A stretch of DNA of 64,000 bases from Sinomonas cyclohexanicum (GTDB lineage Bacteria > Actinomycetota > Actinomycetes > Actinomycetales > Micrococcaceae). The DNA lies in assembly GCF_020886775.1 (NCBI RefSeq), contig NZ_AP024525.1, forward strand, positions 186,001 to 250,000, read 5' to 3'. Positions 16,552 to 25,277 of this stretch are shown one piece after another. The translations under genes and the position numbers were made by a program. The notes beneath the pieces were generated by a model, which did no database searches, was not told the origin of the DNA, and saw only the letters and a program-made list of their open reading frames with translations. The first letter of the stretch is position 1. Each line of letters opens with the position of its first letter.

Positions 16552-18204
16552 ATGGTCCTCTCACCCTCCGCCCACGCGGACACCTTCGCGCGGGACCACC
16601 TTCCCCCCGCCGAGCAGTGGCCCACGTTCGAGTTCACGCTCCCCGAGCTTCAGTACCCGGACCGGCTCAACGCCGGCGCGGAGCTGATCGACGGCGCCGT
16701 CGACCGCTTCGGCGCCGACCGCCCCGCGCTCCTGGCCCCAGACGGCACCCGCTGGACCTACGGCGAGCTGCAGGAACGCGCCAACCAGATTGCGCAGGTC
16801 CTCACGGAGGACCTCGGCCTCGTCCCCGGCAACCGCGTGCTCCTGCGCTCGCCGAACAACCCCTGGACCGTGGCCGCGTGGCTCGGCGTGCTCAAGGCCG
16901 GAGGCGTGGTGGTGACGACCATGTTCGCCCTCCGCGCGGCCGAGATCGCCCAGATCATCGAGCGCACCCTGCCGTCGGTGGCCCTCGTGGACCACCGCTT
17001 CGCCGAGGACCTCGACGCCGCGGTCGCGAGCCTCCCCCGTGCAGGCGACCGGCCCGCCGTCGTGCGGTACGGCGGGGACAGCGCCGACGACCTCACCCTC
17101 CGCGCGGCGGCCAAGAGCGGCACGTTCGACGCCGTCCCGACGGCCGCGGACGACGTCGCCCTCCTGGGGCCCACCTCGGGCAGCACCGGTGTGCCGAAGG
17201 TGACCATGCACTTCCACCGCGACATCCTCGCCAACGCGGACACCTTTGCGCGGTACGTCCTGCGGCCCACCGAAGACGACGTCTTCGCCTGTTCGGCGCC
17301 GTTCGCGTTCACGTTCGGGCTCGGCTCCCTCGTGGTGTTCCCGCTGCGCTTCGGCGCATCGGCGCTCCTGACCGAGCGCACGACGCCGGTCCAGCTCGCT
17401 GAGCTCGTCGCCAAGCACGGCGTCACGGTCCTCGCGACCGCGCCGACCGCCTACCGGGCCATCCTCAAGGAGGGCCGCGGTGATCTGCTCAAGGGCGTGC
17501 GGAAGGCCATCTCGGCCGGGGAACACCTCCCACAGGAGACGTGGCAGCGCGTCTACGACGAGACCGGGCTCAAGCTCATCAACGGCATCGGCGCCACCGA
17601 GATGCTGCACGTGTTCATCTCGGCTGCGGGCGAGGACATCCGCCCTGGCGCCACCGGCCGTTCGGTCCCCGGCTTCCGGGCCACCATCCTCGACGCCGAC
17701 GGCAACGAGCTCGCCCCGGGCGAGCTCGGCCGGCTCGCCGTCATCGGCCCGACGGGCTGTCGGTACCTCTCCGATGAGCGCCAGCTCTCGTACGTGGTCA
17801 ACGGCTGGAACGTCACCGGGGACACCTTCTACCGCGACGCCGACGGCTACTTCTACTACCAGGCCCGCGCGGACGACATGATCGTCTCCTCCGGCTACAA
17901 CATCGGTGCCCCAGAGGTCGAGGCCGCCATCAACGAGCACCCCGATGTGATGGAATCCGGCGTCGTGGGACGGCCGGACGCCGAGCGCGGCACCGTGGTG
18001 TGCGCGTTCGTGGTCCTGCGTGACGGCGTGGAGGGCGACGACGCCAAGCGCCGCGAGATCCAGGACTTCGTCAAGTCCCGCATTGCCCCCTACAAGTACC
18101 CGCGCGACGTCCGCTTCGTCGAGGCCCTCCCGCGCAACCCGAGCGGCAAGCTCCAGCACTACCGCCTGCGCGAGCAGGCCGCCACCAACGGCACCCAGGT
18201 TTGA
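16552..18204 (+). CDS. aryl-CoA ligase, probably 2-aminobenzoate (anthranilate)-CoA ligase
   Basis: A 550-residue AMP-forming acyl-CoA synthetase. It shows the P-loop-like TSGSTGVPK near residue 207, INGIGATEMLHVFIS (A5 motif), YVVNGWNVTGDTFYRDADGYFYYQARADDMI (A7-A8) and NPSGKLQHYRLR with the catalytic lysine. The sequence resembles the benzoate/2-aminobenzoate-CoA ligase branch. ATG 16552 is chosen because GGAAAGG precedes it; ATG 16519 is in frame but lacks a site. Anthranilate is inferred as substrate because kynureninase lies upstream and the next gene is the dedicated 2-aminobenzoyl-CoA enzyme. Confidence 0.85.
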   Translation: MVLSPSAHADTFARDHLPPAEQWPTFEFTLPELQYPDRLNAGAELIDGAVDRFGADRPALLAPDGTRWTYGELQERANQIAQVLTEDLGLVPGNRVLLRSPNNPWTVAAWLGVLKAGGVVVTTMFALRAAEIAQIIERTLPSVALVDHRFAEDLDAAVASLPRAGDRPAVVRYGGDSADDLTLRAAAKSGTFDAVPTAADDVALLGPTSGSTGVPKVTMHFHRDILANADTFARYVLRPTEDDVFACSAPFAFTFGLGSLVVFPLRFGASALLTERTTPVQLAELVAKHGVTVLATAPTAYRAILKEGRGDLLKGVRKAISAGEHLPQETWQRVYDETGLKLINGIGATEMLHVFISAAGEDIRPGATGRSVPGFRATILDADGNELAPGELGRLAVIGPTGCRYLSDERQLSYVVNGWNVTGDTFYRDADGYFYYQARADDMIVSSGYNIGAPEVEAAINEHPDVMESGVVGRPDAERGTVVCAFVVLRDGVEGDDAKRREIQDFVKSRIAPYKYPRDVRFVEALPRNPSGKLQHYRLREQAATNGTQV

Positions 18205-18215
18205 GAGGAAGACCC

Positions 18216-20624
18216 ATGAAGCCCTTGAAAGTTGCAGTCATCGGCGGCGGCCCCGGCGGCCTGTACTTCTCCGCCCTCATGAAGCAGCTCGACCCTTCCC
18301 ACCAGGTCACGGTGTGGGAACGGAACCGCGCCGAGGACACCTTCGGCTTCGGCGTCGTGTTCTCCGACGAGACCCTCGGCGGGATCGGCAACGCGGACAC
18401 GGTTGTCGCGGAGTACATGTCGGAGCGGTTCGCCCGCTGGACCGACATTGACATCAGCCTCAACGGCGTCTCGCACACTGTGGGGGGCCAGGGCTTCGCG
18501 GCGATGAGCCGCAAGGAGCTCCTCCAGCTGCTCCAGCGCCGCACCGCCGAACTCGGCGTGGACGTCCGCTTCGCCACGATGGCGCCCGACGTCGAGGAGC
18601 TCTCCCGCGACTACGATCTGGTCCTCGCGGCAGACGGCGTGAACTCGGCCGTGCGCGCGAAGTTCGCGGACGCCTTCGGGCCGTCCCTGGACGTGCGCCC
18701 GAACAAGTACATGTGGCTTGGGACGGACCTCGTCTTCGAGGCGTTCCAGTTCTTCGTCAAGGACACCCAGTGGGGCACGATGCAGATCCACGGGTACCCG
18801 TTCTCCGACGAGGGCTCCACGTTCATCGTCGAGATGCACGAGGACGTGTGGCGGGCCGCGGGCTTCGACGAGACCGCGGGCACCGTGTTCCCGCCGGGCG
18901 TCTCCGACGAGAAGTCGATCGCGAAGATCCGCGAGATCTTCGCCGACGAGCTCGCCGGCCACGAGGTCCTCGCGAACAACTCGAAGTGGATCAACTTCAC
19001 CACCGTCCGCAACACGTCGTGGCGCCACGGCAACGTGGTGCTCCTCGGCGACGCGGCGCACACCGCGCACTTCTCGATCGGCTCCGGCACGAAATTGGCC
19101 ATGGAGGACGCGCTCGCGCTCGCGGCGTGCCTGCACGAGCACCCCACGCTCGAGGCCTCCCTCGAGGCGTACGAGACTGAGCGCCGCCCCGTCGTCGAGT
19201 CCACCCAGCGGGCGGCCCAGGCCTCGCTCGAGTGGTTCGAGAACATCGGCATGTACACGTCGCAGGACCCGGTGCAGTTCTGCTTCAACCTGCTGACCCG
19301 CTCGCGCCGCATCACCCAGGAGAACCTGCGCCTGCGCGACCCGGAGTTCGCGGCCGAGGTGGACGCCTGCTTCGCGGTCGCCCAGAAGGCGGCCGGCCAC
19401 GGCGACGGCGCATCCCGGCCTGCGATGTTCCAGCCGTTCCGGATCGGTGGCCTCGAGCTGAAGAACCGCGTGGTCGTCTCGCCCATGGACATGTACTCCG
19501 CGGTGGACGGCGTCCCCGGCGACTTCCACCTCGCGCACCTGGGCTCGAAGGCCCTCGGCGGGGCGGGGCTGGTCATGACCGAGATGGTGTGCGTCTCCGC
19601 GGAGGGCCGGATCACGCCCGGGTGCGCGGGCCTGTACACGGACGGGCAGCGGGACGCGTGGGGCCGCATCGTGGACTTCATCCACGGCGCCTCGACCGCC
19701 AGGATCGGCGCGCAAATCGGCCACTCGGGCCGCAAGGGGTCCACGAAGCTCATGTGGGAGGGCATCGACCAGCCGCTCGAGTCCGGCAACTGGCAGACCG
19801 TTGCGCCCTCGGCCCTGCCGTATGGGCCCGGGAACCAGGTCCCCGCCGAGCTGGACCGCGCCGGGATGGGCGTGATCCGCGACGAGTTCGTGGCAGCCGC
19901 CCGGCGGGCGGGCGAGGCCGGCTTCGACCTCCTCGAGGTCCACGCCGCCCACGGCTACCTGCTCTCCTCCTTCATCTCGCCGGTCTCGAACCATCGCGCC
20001 GATGAGTACGGCGGGAGCCTCGAGAACCGCCTCCGCTTCCCGCTCGAGGTCTTCGATGCCGTCCGTGAGGCGTTCCCGGCGGAGCGACCCGTTACCGTGC
20101 GCATCTCCGCCGTGGACTGGCTCCCCGACGGCAATACCGCCGAGGACGGGGTCGAGATCGCCAAGGCGTTCGTGGCGCACGGCGCCGCCGCCGTGGATGT
20201 CTCGACGGGACAGATCGCCCAGGAGGAGAAGCCGGCGTTCGGCCGTTCGTACCAGACGCCGTTCGCGGACCGCATCCGCCAGGCGCTTGAGGGCACCGAC
20301 GCCGCCGTCATCGCCGTGGGCGCCATCTCGAGCTACGACGACGTCAACTCGATCCTCCTCGCCGGACGCGCCGACCTCTGCGCACTGGGCCGTACCCACC
20401 TGTACGACCCGAACTGGACCCTGCACGCCGCGGCGGAGCAGGACTACAAGGGCGCCGGGGCCGAGTGGATCCCGCAGTTCAAGGCCGGCCGCCGCAAGCC
20501 GCCGTCGGCCCGCACCGACGCGGTCCGCCCGCGGCTCTCGCTCCTGCGCGAGCCCGACGGCGACGGCCTTCCGACGCACCTGCGCTGGACGCCGGCCAAG
20601 CGCGGGGTCCTGGCTGGCGCCTGA
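18216..20624 (+). CDS. 2-aminobenzoyl-CoA monooxygenase/reductase-like fusion (FAD hydroxylase plus Old Yellow Enzyme)
   Basis: An 802-residue two-domain flavoprotein. Residues 1 to about 390 form a class A FAD monooxygenase (VIGGGPGGLYFS at the start, LLGDAAHTAHFSIGSGTKLAMEDA). Residues about 405-765 form an Old Yellow Enzyme FMN barrel (FRIGGLELKNRVVVSPMDMY, IGHSGRKGS, HAAHGYLLSSFISP, NHRADEYGGSLENR). This architecture is that of 2-aminobenzoyl-CoA monooxygenase/reductase, which hydroxylates and then reduces the aromatic CoA ester to 2-amino-5-oxocyclohex-1-ene-1-carboxyl-CoA. Salicylyl-CoA 5-hydroxylase is a relative, and some homologues with the OYE domain are unassigned. It sits 11 bp after the ligase, with GAGGAAG as ribosome site. 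Confidence 0.9.
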   Translation: MKPLKVAVIGGGPGGLYFSALMKQLDPSHQVTVWERNRAEDTFGFGVVFSDETLGGIGNADTVVAEYMSERFARWTDIDISLNGVSHTVGGQGFAAMSRKELLQLLQRRTAELGVDVRFATMAPDVEELSRDYDLVLAADGVNSAVRAKFADAFGPSLDVRPNKYMWLGTDLVFEAFQFFVKDTQWGTMQIHGYPFSDEGSTFIVEMHEDVWRAAGFDETAGTVFPPGVSDEKSIAKIREIFADELAGHEVLANNSKWINFTTVRNTSWRHGNVVLLGDAAHTAHFSIGSGTKLAMEDALALAACLHEHPTLEASLEAYETERRPVVESTQRAAQASLEWFENIGMYTSQDPVQFCFNLLTRSRRITQENLRLRDPEFAAEVDACFAVAQKAAGHGDGASRPAMFQPFRIGGLELKNRVVVSPMDMYSAVDGVPGDFHLAHLGSKALGGAGLVMTEMVCVSAEGRITPGCAGLYTDGQRDAWGRIVDFIHGASTARIGAQIGHSGRKGSTKLMWEGIDQPLESGNWQTVAPSALPYGPGNQVPAELDRAGMGVIRDEFVAAARRAGEAGFDLLEVHAAHGYLLSSFISPVSNHRADEYGGSLENRLRFPLEVFDAVREAFPAERPVTVRISAVDWLPDGNTAEDGVEIAKAFVAHGAAAVDVSTGQIAQEEKPAFGRSYQTPFADRIRQALEGTDAAVIAVGAISSYDDVNSILLAGRADLCALGRTHLYDPNWTLHAAAEQDYKGAGAEWIPQFKAGRRKPPSARTDAVRPRLSLLREPDGDGLPTHLRWTPAKRGVLAGA

Positions 20625-20648
20625 CGCCCCTATCCCGTCCGCTAGCGT

Positions 20649-20708
20649 CTGAGGGTCACCTCCCGGAGGTCATTGTGAGGACATTGACCTCCGGGATGTG
20701 ACCCTCAG
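20649..20708. repeat. long hairpin A after the monooxygenase/reductase
   Basis: 24-base arms (20649-20672 and 20685-20708) with a single mismatch and a 12-base loop. Imperfect pairing continues outward (GCTAG...CTAGC). It is much longer than a typical terminator. It lies between two genes of the same strand, 36 bases before the thioesterase start. Confidence 0.6.
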
Positions 20709-20744
20709 GCGTTCTAGCCTGACCGTGCTACCAAGGAGGAGACC

Positions 20745-21197
20745 GTGACCGAGGCGAGCGGCGCCGTCGTGCGCGAAGAGGTGACCAGGACCGTGGAGTG
20801 GGTCGACACCGATGCGGCGGGCCACCACCACAACTCGTTCGTGCTGCGCAGCGTCGAGGCCGCGGAGGCCCGGCTGTTCCGGCGCCTGGGGGTCCTGCAG
20901 GAGTACTTCGGGGCCGCGCCGCGGGTGCGGCAGGAGGTGGACTACCTCTCGAAGCTGTACTTCGGGCAGGAATCGACCACGGTCCTCGAGCTCGAGGCGG
21001 TGGGGCGGTCATCGATGACCTTCCGCTTCCAGGTGTGGGGCGAGGCGCACGACGGCGGTCCCTCCGGCCGCGTCGAGCGGCGCCTTGCGGCGGCGGGCCG
21101 GTTCGTGACGGTGCACGTGCCCAGGGACAGTGAGTCGTCGGCCCCGTGGCCGGAGGCCATCAGGGCGGCCGTCACCGTCCCGGCAGCCGCCGAGTAG
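20745..21197 (+). CDS. hotdog-fold acyl-CoA thioesterase (4-hydroxybenzoyl-CoA thioesterase-like)
   Basis: A 150-residue single hotdog protein: TVEWVDTDAAGHHHNSFVLRSVEAAEARLFRRLG near residue 15 has the D..GH.HN.....E signature of the 4HBT family, with the catalytic-loop aspartate. GTG start after AAGGAGGA. A long hairpin separates it from the upstream operon, and another follows it. Together with the TesB-like gene the cluster has two thioesterases, which suggests at least one pathway-specific CoA release step. Confidence 0.85.
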   Translation: MTEASGAVVREEVTRTVEWVDTDAAGHHHNSFVLRSVEAAEARLFRRLGVLQEYFGAAPRVRQEVDYLSKLYFGQESTTVLELEAVGRSSMTFRFQVWGEAHDGGPSGRVERRLAAAGRFVTVHVPRDSESSAPWPEAIRAAVTVPAAAE

Positions 21198-21221
21198 GGC
21201 CCCGGCGCACAGCACGCGGAA

Positions 21222-21284
21222 GGACCCCCGGTCCGGACAGAACCGCCGTCTGTGGCGCGTGGTTCTGTCCGGAACCGGGGGTCC
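21222..21284. repeat. long hairpin B between convergent thioesterase and MFS genes
   Basis: Arms 21222-21244 and 21261-21284 pair over 23 bases with one bulge; the loop is 16 bases (GCCGTCTGTGGCGCGT). It probably ends transcription in both directions. Its loop resembles that of hairpin C at 47330-47391. Confidence 0.6.
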
Positions 21285-21298
21285 AGTCCGTCCGAGGC

Positions 21299-22789
21299 TC
21301 AGCCCCTGAACGCGAACTTCTCCTGGAGCCGGGCCGCGGTGCGGTCCGGGTTCAGCAGCAGGACGCTGAGCGCCCCCACCGCGACGAGGTATGCGCCGAT
21401 CATCCAGAACGACGTGTCCATGCCCGCCGTGAGCCGAGCGATCATCGCGGCGCTCTCCTTGACGCCCTTCGGTGCCGGCACGTATCCGGCGGCGTCCATG
21501 AGCGCCCCGACCATGGCGGGCGCAACGACGCCGCCGAGGGAGGCGAAGCCCGTGAGCGTCGCCATCACCGCGGCGCGCTGGCGCGACGAGACGCAGAACG
21601 CGACCGCTGTCGGCGCGAGCGGATAGATCATCGCGAACCCGGCGCCCACGGTCACAGCCACGATGGCCGCAGCACCGTGCAGTCCCGGCAGGAGCAGGAA
21701 GCAGAGCCCGGACAGAAGCAGTGTTCCGCCGAAGAGCGCGCCCAGGGCCCATCGCACGGTCACCCCGCGGCGCATCAGGAACCGCGACGCGTACCCGAGC
21801 ACAAGGAGCGCGACTGCCCCCACGATCCATGGGAGCGTCGAGAGGGCACCGATGGCTTCGGGGGAGACCGCAACGACGGACGCGAGGTACTTGGGCGACC
21901 AGGTGGTGAGGAACCCCTGCGCCCAGAAGCAGCCAGCGCCGGCGAGGACCGCCACCGCGAACATGCGGGTACCCAGGATCCGCCGGATCGGCACGACCGC
22001 GAGGGCGTCGGCCTTCTCCGCGATGCTCGCCGAAGCGCTCGGAGCCGGCGCCGGCCCTGCAGTGCCTGTCCCCGCGGGAGGTGAGCTGACGGCCGACGGC
22101 GCGTCCCCGGCGTCGTGCGCGGCCCCACCGCCGCGGGCGGCGGCGTTCTTCGCCATGTGGCTGAAGGGGCCGTCCCTGCCCACGAGCAGCCACGCGAGCG
22201 ACCATACGAGGCCGATGACGCCCAGGAATCCGAAGGCCCAACGCCAGCCGAGCTCGGGGTGCGCGATGATCCACGCGAGGATGGGGGCCGCGACGATCGG
22301 GCCGAGCGTGGACCCCGCGGCGACGAGGCTGCTGGGGAGCCCGCGCTCGGCGGGCGAGAACCACCCGTGGGCGTGCTGGAGCGAGATCGGGGTAGCGGGC
22401 CCTTCCGCCGCGCCGAGCAGGATGCGTGTGACGAGCAGGACGGCTGCGCCCCCGCCGGCGAGCATGGGCAGCTGGATGACAGCCCACGAGACTCCCATCG
22501 CTAGGAGGATCCATCTCGTATGGACACGTCCTGCGAGGAATCCCACCACGACCGCGGATATCGCGAACAGGAAGAAGAACGAGCTGCCGATCAGGCCGAA
22601 CTCCCCGGCGCTGAGCCCCAGGTCCCGCATCGCGGGGTCCGCGACGAGTCCCAGGACCGCCTTGTCGGCGAAGTTGATGATCTGGAATACGACGAGCATG
22701 CCGGTGACCAGCCACGCGCGCCGGTTCATCCTGCCGTTCGCGATGGCCGCCCGGAGGGTGTGGTCGGCGAGCTGCGGTGCGGCGCTCAT
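21299..22789 (-). CDS. MFS transporter, ACS-like (paralogue of the gene at 45685)
   Basis: A 496-residue 12-helix transporter. The first helix region NFADKAVLGLVADPAMRDLGLSAGEFGLIGS and FLAGRVHTRWILLAMG match the MFS at 45685 (SWADKAVLGLAAVPIM...). The central cytoplasmic loop is long and Ala/Pro-rich (residues about 220-255) and includes AHDAGDAPS, encoded by a copy of the palindrome core at 22095-22120. The ATG overlaps the MBL stop codon, so the pair forms an operon. Probably imports an aromatic acid or an amino-acid derivative. Confidence 0.85.
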   Translation of the reverse strand: MSAAPQLADHTLRAAIANGRMNRRAWLVTGMLVVFQIINFADKAVLGLVADPAMRDLGLSAGEFGLIGSSFFFLFAISAVVVGFLAGRVHTRWILLAMGVSWAVIQLPMLAGGGAAVLLVTRILLGAAEGPATPISLQHAHGWFSPAERGLPSSLVAAGSTLGPIVAAPILAWIIAHPELGWRWAFGFLGVIGLVWSLAWLLVGRDGPFSHMAKNAAARGGGAAHDAGDAPSAVSSPPAGTGTAGPAPAPSASASIAEKADALAVVPIRRILGTRMFAVAVLAGAGCFWAQGFLTTWSPKYLASVVAVSPEAIGALSTLPWIVGAVALLVLGYASRFLMRRGVTVRWALGALFGGTLLLSGLCFLLLPGLHGAAAIVAVTVGAGFAMIYPLAPTAVAFCVSSRQRAAVMATLTGFASLGGVVAPAMVGALMDAAGYVPAPKGVKESAAMIARLTAGMDTSFWMIGAYLVAVGALSVLLLNPDRTAARLQEKFAFRG

Positions 22790-23868
22790 GCGAGGCTCCC
22801 GGCGAGCTCGGCGCGGACGACGCCGGGCACCGCCCCGCGCTCGAGGCGATGCACGCCGTCATGCGTGCCGCCACCTTCTGGGCCGGGCGGCTGCCCTACG
22901 CTGAAGACGTCGTTGTCCTCCGCTATGGCGACCGGGCCGGCGAAGTCAGCGCGGGCGCCCACGAGGATGGCATCGAGGTCTGCGGCGCCTGGAGTGTTGG
23001 GGACGATGTGGTGCAGCACCAGGCCGTGCACCCCCGCGTTGGCGGCGACCTTTCCGACCTCGCTGTAGGGCGTGTGGGACTCACGCAGGTGCACCTCGAT
23101 GCCGGCGCGCGACGGCCCGTCCGGGAACGTCGCAAGGATCGAGTCGAGGTCGATGACCTCGTGCAGGAGCAGGTCCGCCCCCTCGGACAGGCGCTCCACG
23201 TTGGCGGAGGGTGCTGTGTCACCGGAGATCACCACCGAGCCGTACGCGGAGTCGACGCGGAAGGCGAAGGCGGGGTAGCAGAGGCGGTGGTCGGCGAGGG
23301 TCGCGGTGATCGTCACCAGCTCGTCGCGGTAGACCTCGAACGGCTCCAGCTCCGGATGACGGGTAGATTCGTCCGTGCCCGCCCCGCCGGGGACGGTGAT
23401 GTCCTCGGCCAGGATCCAGGCACGGGGGTCTCCGCGGCCCTCGTCTTCCCGGCGCACCGCGATGTCCGAGCTGAACACCGTGCCGAGGAGGGCCTCGACA
23501 ATGTCGGCGGTGCCTGTCGTGGTACGCCCGCGCTTGAGCGCCGCGCGGCCGGGGCCCAGGACGCGCACGGGCCGCGAGAAGGACTCGCCGGGGACTTCCC
23601 ATCCGGTCACGAGGTAGGCGCCGAGGTCGTAGAGGTGGTCTGAGTGGTGGTGGGTGAGGAGGACGGCGCGCAGCTGGGCCCACGAGCAGTGCGAGCGGTA
23701 GTTGCGGATGCTGCCCATGCCTGCGTCGATGAGGTAGGCGGCGCCGTCCACGACGACGGCGGTCGAGGTGCCCGCGCGGCTCGCGGAGACAATGGGTCCG
23801 CCTCCCGTGCCGAGGGCGTGCACGGTCATGCCGCGCTTGGGGGCGGCTGCGCGGGGTGGGGAGGTCAT
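22786..23868 (-). CDS. metallo-beta-lactamase-fold hydrolase (paralogue of the gene at 41514)
   Basis: A 360-residue MBL protein with the metal motif THHHSDH (near residue 78), GSVVISGDTAPSANVERL and GADLLLHEVID carrying further ligands, and LVLHHIVP near the C-terminus. The arrangement resembles the RNase Z/arylsulfatase-like branch. The protein at 41514 shares the same blocks (PAFAFR, YGSVVISGDT, ADLLxHE). Both occur near a paralogous ADKAVLGL-type transporter. An acyl, lactone or amide ring-opening role is possible; no substrate can be assigned. Confidence 0.8.
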   Translation of the reverse strand: MTSPPRAAAPKRGMTVHALGTGGGPIVSASRAGTSTAVVVDGAAYLIDAGMGSIRNYRSHCSWAQLRAVLLTHHHSDHLYDLGAYLVTGWEVPGESFSRPVRVLGPGRAALKRGRTTTGTADIVEALLGTVFSSDIAVRREDEGRGDPRAWILAEDITVPGGAGTDESTRHPELEPFEVYRDELVTITATLADHRLCYPAFAFRVDSAYGSVVISGDTAPSANVERLSEGADLLLHEVIDLDSILATFPDGPSRAGIEVHLRESHTPYSEVGKVAANAGVHGLVLHHIVPNTPGAADLDAILVGARADFAGPVAIAEDNDVFSVGQPPGPEGGGTHDGVHRLERGAVPGVVRAELAGSLA

Positions 23869-23919
23869 GGCGTGGCCTTTCGTCGGGTGTCGGGGGAACG
23901 GTCCGCTGGCCAGCGTGTG

Positions 23920-24003
23920 AGCTACAACATATATAGCTAATTTGTCGATCGCAAGAGGTGTTGCATATTGCCGCCTGAACGTGCCATGCTGGCGGCACGT
24001 TCA
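23920..24003. promoter_or_regulatory. divergent promoter with two inverted repeats
   Basis: AGCTA/TAGCT (23920-23924 and 23934-23938) lies in an AT-rich stretch. A perfect 10-bp repeat TGAACGTGCC/GGCACGTTCA with an 8-base gap (23976-23985, 23994-24003) ends 30 bases before the cupin ATG. The region separates the MBL-MFS operon from the cupin-arylformamidase operon. The second repeat is a strong operator candidate. Confidence 0.45.
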
Positions 24004-24033
24004 CGGATGAAGGTTCGACGAAAGGAACAGGCA

Positions 24034-24516
24034 ATGGAGCCGACCAGCCAGGAGATCGTCCTCGGAGACCTCCCCAAGGGCATCACCCTTGCGAGCGAAG
24101 CCATGGGCAACAAAACGTGGAACGTCCTGGGCCACACGTACCTCGCCAAGGTCGAGTCTGCGACGAGCTTCGCATGGCTCTCCCTCGACCCCACCGGCAC
24201 GGGCGTCCCGCCCCACGTGCATCCGACCCAGGACGAGCACATCTATGTCCTCGAGGGCGTTTACACGCTCTACCTCGATGGCGAGTGGACAACCGCCGGG
24301 CCCGGCGACACGGTCCGTATGCCGAAGGGGCTGCCGCACGCCTACTACAACCGGGCCGACCAGCCGGGGAAGTCGCTCTTCTGGGTCAGCCCGGCCGGCC
24401 AGCTCAGCAAGCTCTTCGACGAGCTGAATCACCTGACCGACCCCGAGGAAGTCGTGCGGCTCTCGGCCCTGCGCGATGTGGACTTCCTCCCGCCGGGCGC
24501 CGTCCCAGGCGCGTGA
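24034..24516 (+). CDS. cupin protein
   Basis: A 160-residue single cupin: PPHVHPTQDEHIYVLEGVYTLYL (first motif, His/His/Glu ligands) and GDTVRMPKGLPHAYYN (second motif). The stop overlaps the start of the arylformamidase-like gene, so they are co-translated. It is distinct from the cupin at 15079, which has an HHHGE motif. GAAAGGAA precedes the ATG. A role in quinone or kynurenine metabolism is possible but unproven. Confidence 0.8.
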   Translation: MEPTSQEIVLGDLPKGITLASEAMGNKTWNVLGHTYLAKVESATSFAWLSLDPTGTGVPPHVHPTQDEHIYVLEGVYTLYLDGEWTTAGPGDTVRMPKGLPHAYYNRADQPGKSLFWVSPAGQLSKLFDELNHLTDPEEVVRLSALRDVDFLPPGAVPGA

Positions 24517-25274
24517 GCGGCCGTCACGGGGTCGGCCCGACGCCCGTCGTGGTGCGGTACGGCGACCACCCCGAGCAGCGGGTCGAGCTCATCGACCCAG
24601 CCCCGGGTTCGCGGCCGCGCGGCGTCGCGCTCCTCGTGCACGGCGGCTACTGGCGGGAGCGGTTCACGCTCCGGCTGATGGACCGGCTCGCGGCGGACCT
24701 CACGGCGCGCGGCTGGGCCGTGGCGAATGTCGAATACCGTCGCGGCGCCGCCGGTCCGTGGCCCGCGCCGGACGACGACGTCCGTGCGGCCGCGACGGCG
24801 ATCGCCGGGGGCGCGTGGCGGCGGCGCTGGGACGGACCCCTTGTGGCGATCGGGCACTCGGTGGGTGGGCAGCTCGCGCTGCTTGCCGCCCGGGCTCCCA
24901 CGTGCGGGGTGGACTCCGTCGTGGCGCTCGCCCCCGTGACGGACGCCGCGCGCGTGTGGGGCGAGGATCTTGGCGACGGCGCCGCCGCCGAGTATTTCGG
25001 CGGCTCCCCGGCGGAGCTGGGCAGCGTGTACGCCACCGCGTCGCCGGTGCGGGCGTTCGGCTCGGGGCGGCCCGTCCTCGTGGTCCACGGCGACGCGGAC
25101 ACGCGCGTGCCGCTCGCGCACTCGGTCGATTTCGTGGCGGCGGCGTCGGCGGCGGGGGAGTCCGTGGGACTGCTCGAGGTCCCGGGCCTGGATCATCTGG
25201 GGGCGATCGACTCGGCCGGGCCCCACTGGGAGGCGACGGTCGGCTGGATGGCGGGGGCCGCCGTCGTGCGCTGA
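24513..25274 (+). CDS. alpha/beta hydrolase, probable N-formylkynurenine formamidase (arylformamidase)
   Basis: A 253-residue alpha/beta hydrolase with the HGGxW oxyanion motif (HGGYW, residues 43-47) typical of eukaryote-type kynurenine formamidases, the nucleophile elbow GHSVGG (Ser116), VLVVHGDADTRVPLAHS with the catalytic Asp, and LDHLGAID with the His. GTG start overlapping the cupin stop. Given tryptophan dioxygenase and kynureninase 15 kb upstream, the missing middle step, N-formylkynurenine to kynurenine, is the most likely role. The last codons (AAVVR) are encoded by a half copy of the palindrome core. Confidence 0.78.
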   Translation: MSGRHGVGPTPVVVRYGDHPEQRVELIDPAPGSRPRGVALLVHGGYWRERFTLRLMDRLAADLTARGWAVANVEYRRGAAGPWPAPDDDVRAAATAIAGGAWRRRWDGPLVAIGHSVGGQLALLAARAPTCGVDSVVALAPVTDAARVWGEDLGDGAAAEYFGGSPAELGSVYATASPVRAFGSGRPVLVVHGDADTRVPLAHSVDFVAAASAAGESVGLLEVPGLDHLGAIDSAGPHWEATVGWMAGAAVVR

Positions 25275-25277
25275 GAT

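Noticed and set aside
18159-20579. 806-residue minus-strand open frame opposite the monooxygenase/reductase
   Set aside because: Antisense shadow typical of GC-rich genes; the plus strand has clear FAD and OYE motifs and a ribosome site.
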